From contig NZ_JBANFI010000001.1 of the NCBI RefSeq assembly GCF_045055655.1, positions 248,001-312,000 on the forward strand: a stretch of DNA of 64,000 bases. Direction: 5' to 3'. Each line of letters begins with the position of its first letter. The stretch's first letter is position 1. Source of the DNA: Marinospirillum alkalitolerans (lineage in GTDB: Bacteria > Pseudomonadota > Gammaproteobacteria > Pseudomonadales > Halomonadaceae). Below are positions 59,240 through 64,000 of the stretch, piece after piece. Both the position numbers and the translations under genes were made by a program. The notes under the pieces were generated by a model. That model saw nothing but the letters and a program-made list of their open reading frames with translations, was not told the DNA's origin and made no database searches.

Positions 59240-60195
59240 TGCCAGCTTTTCCCCCCGCTATTTTTCTGATGGGTCCCACGGCTTCCGGAAAAACAGACCT
59301 GGCCGTGCGCCTTGTTCAAACCTTGCCATGTGACATTATTAGCGTGGATTCAGCGCTGGTCTATCGTCAGATGGATATCGGCACGGCCAAGCCAGATGCG
59401 GCGACGCTGGCCATCGCCCCGCATCGTTTGCTGGATATTCGCGATCCGGCTGAAAGCTACTCAGCGGGTGATTTTCGCCGCGATGCCTTGGCTGAGATGG
59501 CGGCGATCACCGCTGCTGGGCGTGTGCCTTTGCTGGTAGGCGGGACGGCCTTGTATTTTCAGCGCCTGCTGGCAGGCGAGGCAGATCTACCTGCTGCCGA
59601 TCCTGAAATACGGGCTGCATTAGAGGCCGAGCTGGCAGAGCAAGGCTGCGTGGCCTTGCATGCGCGTTTACAGCAGCTCGATCCTGAATCTGCGGCAAAA
59701 ATTTCCTGCCATGATCCACAGCGCACTGTCCGTGCTTTGGAGTTGTGGCAGCTCACAGGCAAAACCCGTAGCCAGCTATGGCAGGAGCAGCAGAGCGAGC
59801 CCTTCCCTTGGCAGGTGTTGCAACTGGGTTTGGCTCCCGCCGATCGCGCTTTTCTTCATCAGCGTATCGGTCAAAGATGGGACATGATGATGGAACAGGG
59901 GCTGATTCAAGAGGTCGAAGCCTTGCGACGTCGGGATGATTTGCATTTAGGTCTACCCTCGATGCGTGCAGTCGGGTATCGTCAGGTCTGGCAGTATCTT
60001 GATGGCGATTTCAGCCTGGCTGAGTTGCATGAAAAAGCCAAGGCCGCTACCCGTCAATTAGCCAAGCGTCAGCTGACTTGGATGCGCTCTTGGTCCGGCT
60101 TGGTCTGGCAAGAGAGTCAGCAGCCACAGTTGCTTGATCAGGTACAAAAGCAGGTCGCGGAGTTTATCGGCAAAGCAGGACAGACAGCGCTATAA
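59239..60195 (+). CDS. miaA: tRNA dimethylallyltransferase
   Basis: MiaA adds the isopentenyl group to A37 of tRNAs reading UNN codons. The 318 aa protein has the P-loop LMGPTASGKTDLAVRL, DSALVYRQMDIGTAKP, HRLLDIRDPAESYSAGDFRR and the C-terminal RQLAKRQLTWMRSW. It overlaps mutL by one base. The stop codon is part of a TATAAT box for hfq. Confidence 0.97.
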   Translation: MPAFPPAIFLMGPTASGKTDLAVRLVQTLPCDIISVDSALVYRQMDIGTAKPDAATLAIAPHRLLDIRDPAESYSAGDFRRDALAEMAAITAAGRVPLLVGGTALYFQRLLAGEADLPAADPEIRAALEAELAEQGCVALHARLQQLDPESAAKISCHDPQRTVRALELWQLTGKTRSQLWQEQQSEPFPWQVLQLGLAPADRAFLHQRIGQRWDMMMEQGLIQEVEALRRRDDLHLGLPSMRAVGYRQVWQYLDGDFSLAELHEKAKAATRQLAKRQLTWMRSWSGLVWQESQQPQLLDQVQKQVAEFIGKAGQTAL

Positions 60196-60196
60196 T
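60191..60196 (+). promoter_or_regulatory. Consensus -10 box (TATAAT) upstream of hfq
   Basis: A perfect TATAAT overlaps the miaA stop codon, 67 bp before the hfq start. There is no good -35 hexamer at the right distance, so it may be weak or need an activator. Separate hfq transcription besides read-through from miaA is known in relatives. Confidence 0.5.
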
Positions 60197-60262
60197 GAGC
60201 CTGTTTGGGTTGAGCAAGACTAAAAAATCAAAAAAACTCTAAATTATTGAAGGGAGAAAAGA

Positions 60263-60499
60263 ATGTCTAAAGGGCAAACACTACAAGATCCTTATCTGAA
60301 TTTACTGCGTAAAGAGCGCGTACCTGTATCGATCTTTCTGGTCAACGGCATCAAGTTGCAAGGTCAGATTGAATCCTTTGATCAGTTTGTGATTTTGCTG
60401 CGTAATACCGTCAGCCAGATGGTTTACAAGCATGCTATCTCAACAGTGGTCCCATCGCGGAATGTCCGTCTGCCTGCTCAGGATGAAGAAGAGAGCTAG
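60263..60499 (+). CDS. hfq: RNA chaperone Hfq
   Basis: Hfq is the hexameric Sm-like ring that pairs sRNAs with mRNAs. The 78 aa protein has the Sm1 motif (QDPYLNLLRKERVPVSIFLV, NGIKLQGQIESFDQFVILL) and Sm2 motif (YKHAISTVVPSR). The C-terminal tail is only about a dozen acidic residues, like the Pseudomonas protein and much shorter than in E. coli. ATG 60263 is 7 bp after GGGAGA. Confidence 0.98.
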   Translation: MSKGQTLQDPYLNLLRKERVPVSIFLVNGIKLQGQIESFDQFVILLRNTVSQMVYKHAISTVVPSRNVRLPAQDEEES

Positions 60500-60525
60500 G
60501 CCGGCGTATCACGAGGAGTTGCTAT

Positions 60526-61836
60526 TTGTTTTTTGAACGCGAAAAGGGCGGCGAACGTGCCGTCCTTGTCCATATCGAATTGCCAGACGATAAAGACAAA
60601 GAAGATACCCAGGAATTTCTTGAGCTAGCACGCTCGGCTGGCGCAGAAACCATGGCCTTAATAGAAGGCAAGCGCTCACTGCCCTCGCCACGCTATTTTG
60701 TTGGTGAAGGCAAGCTGGATGAGATCCGTCAGGCGATTAAAGAGCATGATGCTGATCTTGTGCTGTTCAACCATAGTTTGAAGCCCTCTCAGGAACGCAA
60801 CCTCGAAGCTGAGCTGCAATGCCGCGTGCTGGATCGTACCGGCTTGATTCTCGATATTTTTGCTCAGCGCGCGCGCACCTATGAAGGCAAGTTGCAGGTG
60901 GAGTTGGCGCAGCTGGAGTTTATGAGCACGCGTTTGATCCGTGGCTGGACACACCTTGAACGCCAAAAAGGCGGTATTGGCCTTCGCGGGCCAGGGGAAA
61001 CCCAGCTTGAGACAGACCGGCGCTTATTACGCCTTCGCATCAGTGCGATTCATCGCCGTCTCAAAAAAGTGCGCGTTCAGCGTGAAAACAGCCGTCGCGC
61101 GCGCGTGCAAGCCGAGATTCCGGCCGTGTCGCTGGTTGGCTATACCAATGCGGGTAAATCCACACTGTTTAATAGCCTCACTGCCGCGAAGGTCTATGCT
61201 GCTGATCAGTTGTTTGCAACACTCGATCCCACCTTGCGACGTCTTGATTTGCCAGATGTGGGGCCGATTATTTTGGCCGATACTGTCGGCTTTATTCGCC
61301 ATCTGCCGCACAAGCTGGTCGAGGCGTTTCAAGCCACTTTACAGGAAGCGGCAGCTGCAACCCTCTTGTTGCATGTCGTGGATGCGGCGAGTCAGGAACG
61401 AGAAGACAATCAACATCAGGTCGAAGAAGTACTGCGTGAGATCGAAGCCCACGAAGTCCCTGTCTTGTTGGTTTTCAATAAGTTGGACTTATTAGAACAA
61501 GCGCCACGCATCGATCGCGACGCCAGCGGCCAGCCTGTCGCTGTTTGGTTGTCTGCCGTGACCGGCGCAGGTTTGGATCTGCTCCTCGAGGCCATTCGCG
61601 AGCGCCTCGTGCCTCCTTTGTTTAGTGCTGAGCTGCGTGTTAAGCCTGAGCAAGGGCGGCTGCGCGCAGCACTCTTTGCCTTGGGTGCAGTCCAAAATGA
61701 GGTGCATGATGAACAAGGCGATAGCCTGCTCAGTGTGCGCTGCTCACTGAAGGACTGGCGTCAACTGCTCACTGCACAACAGTTAGATGAGGCCGACTTA
61801 TTAGCGAACAACCAGCCAGCAATGACAAAACCATGA
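60526..61836 (+). CDS. hflX: GTPase HflX
   Basis: HflX is a ribosome-splitting GTPase that acts in heat and other stress. The 436 aa protein starts FFEREKGGERAVLVHIELPD with TTG as start codon after ACGAGGAG. The N-terminal domain includes ELAQLEFMSTRLIRGWTHLE, and the G domain shows VGYTNAGKSTLFN (G1), DTVGF and NKLDLL. It follows hfq after 26 bp and continues the conserved miaA-hfq-hflX-hflK-hflC run. Confidence 0.96.
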   Translation: MFFEREKGGERAVLVHIELPDDKDKEDTQEFLELARSAGAETMALIEGKRSLPSPRYFVGEGKLDEIRQAIKEHDADLVLFNHSLKPSQERNLEAELQCRVLDRTGLILDIFAQRARTYEGKLQVELAQLEFMSTRLIRGWTHLERQKGGIGLRGPGETQLETDRRLLRLRISAIHRRLKKVRVQRENSRRARVQAEIPAVSLVGYTNAGKSTLFNSLTAAKVYAADQLFATLDPTLRRLDLPDVGPIILADTVGFIRHLPHKLVEAFQATLQEAAAATLLLHVVDAASQEREDNQHQVEEVLREIEAHEVPVLLVFNKLDLLEQAPRIDRDASGQPVAVWLSAVTGAGLDLLLEAIRERLVPPLFSAELRVKPEQGRLRAALFALGAVQNEVHDEQGDSLLSVRCSLKDWRQLLTAQQLDEADLLANNQPAMTKP

Positions 61837-61929
61837 CCTGATACACTTTTTCAGGTAGCATGGCGTCAATTTTGCGGTAGCAGTTTTGGGTCAAAATAAC
61901 TTTCCATTTCTCTTAGCGGGAGCAAATCT

Positions 61930-63150
61930 ATGGCGTGGAATGAGCCGGGTGGTCATGGCAATCAACACGATCCTTGGGGAAGCGGTGGGCGCAAGCCAGA
62001 TCGTAACTCTGGACAGCAAAAAGGCCCGAATCAAGGCCCACCAGATCTCGATGAAGCTTTAAAGAAGTTTCAGGATAAGCTGGGTGGTGTGTTTGGCGGG
62101 GGTGGTCAAGGTGGCTCAGGCCAGAAGAAGCCTTCACGCTTTGGCGGTTTTGGCTTAACCCTGCTGGCGGGCGTCCTCGTGCTGGCCATCTGGGTTGCCA
62201 GCGGCTTCTATCTGGTGGATGAAGCCGAGCGTGGCGTTGTCATGCGTTTGGGTAAATACCATGAAACGGTCAATCCGGGTTTGCGTTGGAATCCGCCGCT
62301 GATTGATTCAGTCACCAAGGTCAACGTGACGCGTATTCGCTCGCAGAGCCAGCGTGCCACCATGCTGACGCGCGATGAAAACCTGGTGCAGGTTGCGGTA
62401 TCGATCCAGTATTTGGTGGAAAACCCCAAGGACTTTATCATCAACGTCCGTGATCCAGAACGCAGCCTGGAGTTTGCACTGGATTCGTCTTTGCGTCATG
62501 AAGTGGGTACCACCAACTTGACGGCCATTCTGACCGAAGGCCGTGAGGTCCTAGCGACAGGCTTATTCGATCGTCTGCAACGCTATTTGAATAACGAAAA
62601 TCTTGGTCTGGGTATTCGCCTGCAAACAGTCAACATTGAAGGCACCTCAGCACCTGATGAAGTGCAGTCAGCTTTTGATGACGTGATTCGCGCGCGTGAA
62701 GATCGTGAGCGCAGCATCAACCAAGCTAATGCCTATGCGCAGAGTATTCTGCCTGAGGCACAAGGTCGTGCAGAGCGGATTCGCCAAGAAGCGGAAGCCT
62801 ACCTGGAAGCGGTCGTAGCACGCGCAGAAGGTGAAAGCAGCCGCTTTGTGGCCCTGCTGAACGAGTACAGCCAAGCTCCTGAAATCACTCGCGAGCGTCT
62901 CTATATCGAAGCGATTCAGGCAGTTTTGTCGAACTCTAGCAAGGTACTGCTTGATACAGATGAGGGCAGCAACAATATGCTCTATCTGCCTCTGGATCGC
63001 CTTGGTCAGGGCTCTTCTGCGCCTCGTTCTGCGGCTTCGTCCAGCAATAGCTTGCAGGATCAGGATTTAGAGTTGCTGACTGATCGGGTTCTGGAAAGAG
63101 CGCGTGAGCGCCAATCGACCGGCAATACAACTCGTAGGGAGGGCCGCTAA
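61930..63150 (+). CDS. hflK: FtsH regulator HflK
   Basis: HflK is a membrane SPFH protein that with HflC encloses the FtsH protease. The 406 aa protein has a Gly-rich N-terminus (DPWGSGGRKPD, FGGGGQGGSGQKK), one membrane segment (FGLTLLAGVLVLAIWVASGF), and the SPFH domain from YLVDEAERGVVMRLGKYHE onward, with a coiled-coil region and a low-complexity tail. hflC starts on the base after its stop codon. Confidence 0.96.
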   Translation: MAWNEPGGHGNQHDPWGSGGRKPDRNSGQQKGPNQGPPDLDEALKKFQDKLGGVFGGGGQGGSGQKKPSRFGGFGLTLLAGVLVLAIWVASGFYLVDEAERGVVMRLGKYHETVNPGLRWNPPLIDSVTKVNVTRIRSQSQRATMLTRDENLVQVAVSIQYLVENPKDFIINVRDPERSLEFALDSSLRHEVGTTNLTAILTEGREVLATGLFDRLQRYLNNENLGLGIRLQTVNIEGTSAPDEVQSAFDDVIRAREDRERSINQANAYAQSILPEAQGRAERIRQEAEAYLEAVVARAEGESSRFVALLNEYSQAPEITRERLYIEAIQAVLSNSSKVLLDTDEGSNNMLYLPLDRLGQGSSAPRSAASSSNSLQDQDLELLTDRVLERARERQSTGNTTRREGR

Positions 63151-64000
63151 ATGCATGCTCGTTCAATGGTAGCCTTAACTATCCTAGCTGGTCTGGCCTT
63201 GTTAGCCAGTAGCAGCTTGTATGTGGTAAAAGAAACCCAGACAGGGATTCGCCTCCAATTTGGTAAAATTGTTGAAACAGATATCGGTGCAGGTCTGCAC
63301 ATGAAAATCCCTGTTTACAACACAGTGCGTCTTTTCGATACACGCGTTCAGACACTGGATACACGTCCTTCACGTTACCTGACTGGGGACCGTAAAGGGG
63401 TGATTGTTGACTCCTTCGTCAAGTGGCGTATTGTAGATGTAACGCGCTTTTACCAAGCGACTTCAGGTGATCAGCAGGTCGCTGCCAGTCTGATTGCTCC
63501 TCGGGTCGATCAGGCTCTGCGGAATGAGTTTGGTCGTCGTTCACTGCAAGAAATTGTCAGCGAGCAGCGTGATGAGCTGATGGCAGGCCCGATGGTAACG
63601 CTGAACCGTGCGCTTGCTGAAGAAATGGGTATTGCCGTGATCGATATGCGCGTCAAGCGAATCGAGCTGCCAACAGAAGTCACCGCCTCGGTCTATGAGC
63701 GGATGCGTTCTGAGCGTCAGCGTGAAGCGCGTGAGTATCGTGCTCAAGGTCAGGAAGAGGGTGAGCGTATTCGCGCCCGTGCTGACCGTGCGCGTGAGGT
63801 GCTGTTAGCTGAAGCTCAGCGTGATTCTGAAATCATGCGCGGTGAGGGTGATGCGATTGCCACGCGGACTTACGCAGCGGCCTTTGGCCAAGACCCTGAG
63901 TTCTTCAGCTTCCTGCGCAGCACTCAGGCTTATCAAGCGGCCTTTAATAGCCCAGATGATCTGATCGTGGTGAGCCCAAGAAGCGAATTCTTCCGCTTTT
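63151..64000 (+). CDS. hflC: FtsH regulator HflC (3' end missing)
   Basis: The frame opens with ATG directly after the hflK stop, with GGGAGGGCC upstream, and stays open to the window end (283 codons; the usual length is about 290-330). It has an N-terminal membrane segment (LTILAGLALLASSSLYVV), the SPFH domain (VKETQTGIRLQFGKIVETDI, KKWR-like VKWRIVDVTRF) and the C-terminal SFLRSTQAYQAAFNSPDDLI motif typical of HflC. It forms the membrane complex with HflK. Confidence 0.96.
   Translation, partial: MHARSMVALTILAGLALLASSSLYVVKETQTGIRLQFGKIVETDIGAGLHMKIPVYNTVRLFDTRVQTLDTRPSRYLTGDRKGVIVDSFVKWRIVDVTRFYQATSGDQQVAASLIAPRVDQALRNEFGRRSLQEIVSEQRDELMAGPMVTLNRALAEEMGIAVIDMRVKRIELPTEVTASVYERMRSERQREAREYRAQGQEEGERIRARADRAREVLLAEAQRDSEIMRGEGDAIATRTYAAAFGQDPEFFSFLRSTQAYQAAFNSPDDLIVVSPRSEFFRF

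Overview
The window is a 64 kb stretch of a Gammaproteobacterium outside the Enterobacterales, most likely a marine or halophilic member of the Oceanospirillales/Pseudomonadales side of the class. The evidence is the presence of ScpAB instead of MukF/MukE, a MutL that keeps an endonuclease motif, a Na+-pumping oxaloacetate decarboxylase, a Na+/H+ antiporter, and gene orders that I recall from Pseudomonas (perM-tusA-bepA-bcp; dapA-bamC-MBL-purC; HAD-rppH-ptsP; tauE-lgt-thyA-folA; nnrD-tsaE-amiB-mutL-miaA-hfq-hflX-hflK-hflC). No prophage, insertion sequence, rRNA or CRISPR array was seen. The assignment to a genus is not possible from what I can see.

Layout. 1-3.7 kb: chromosome segregation (scpA, cut by the window edge, and scpB), rluB, two identical tRNA-Lys genes behind a strong stable-RNA promoter, and nadA. 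3.9-9.1 kb: a universal stress protein, then a minus-strand operon of cstA, a small protein ending in Cys-Cys (cory-CC-star type) and an ArsA/GET3-type ATPase, then perM-tusA. 9.1-15.8 kb: bepA, bcp, the dapA-bamC-MBL-purC run and trmO. 15.8-30.2 kb: HAD hydrolase, rppH, ptsP, an L,D-transpeptidase, an NRDE protein, a hybrid sensor protein whose kinase core looks dead, tauE-lgt-thyA-folA, a ProQ/FinO protein, a CBS-domain protein and a GNAT acetyltransferase. 30.2-34.3 kb: a structured intergenic region with a 38-codon reading frame, then oadGAB. 34.6-38.7 kb: dusC, queG, a D-lactate-dehydrogenase-like gene and cysB.

38.7-52.2 kb is a sulfur acquisition region. cysB faces a sulfate-binding-protein gene (sbp), followed by cysT-cysW-cysA, a yafNO-like toxin-antitoxin pair, the sulfonate genes ssuF-B-C-A-E (minus) facing ssuD (plus), a broken amidohydrolase, a degenerate EAL-domain gene, and a second sbp. 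From about 40.1 to 50.2 kb the codon choice is visibly more C/G-ending than in the genes on both sides, including both sbp copies. I infer that the block was acquired as a unit and landed between, or brought together, two native sulfate-binding genes.

52.2-64 kb: an alpha/beta hydrolase and an NhaC-type antiporter separated by short tandem repeats, then a tightly overlapping plus-strand operon nnrD-tsaE-amiB-mutL-miaA followed by hfq-hflX-hflK-hflC, the last cut by the window end.

Several short tandem repeats (9, 14, 17 and 19 bp units) lie at gene ends. The items most worth a second look are the cstA/cory-CC-star/ArsA operon, the composition-distinct sulfur block with its toxin-antitoxin module, the hybrid pseudokinase, and the structured region with the 38-codon frame near 30.3-30.7 kb.
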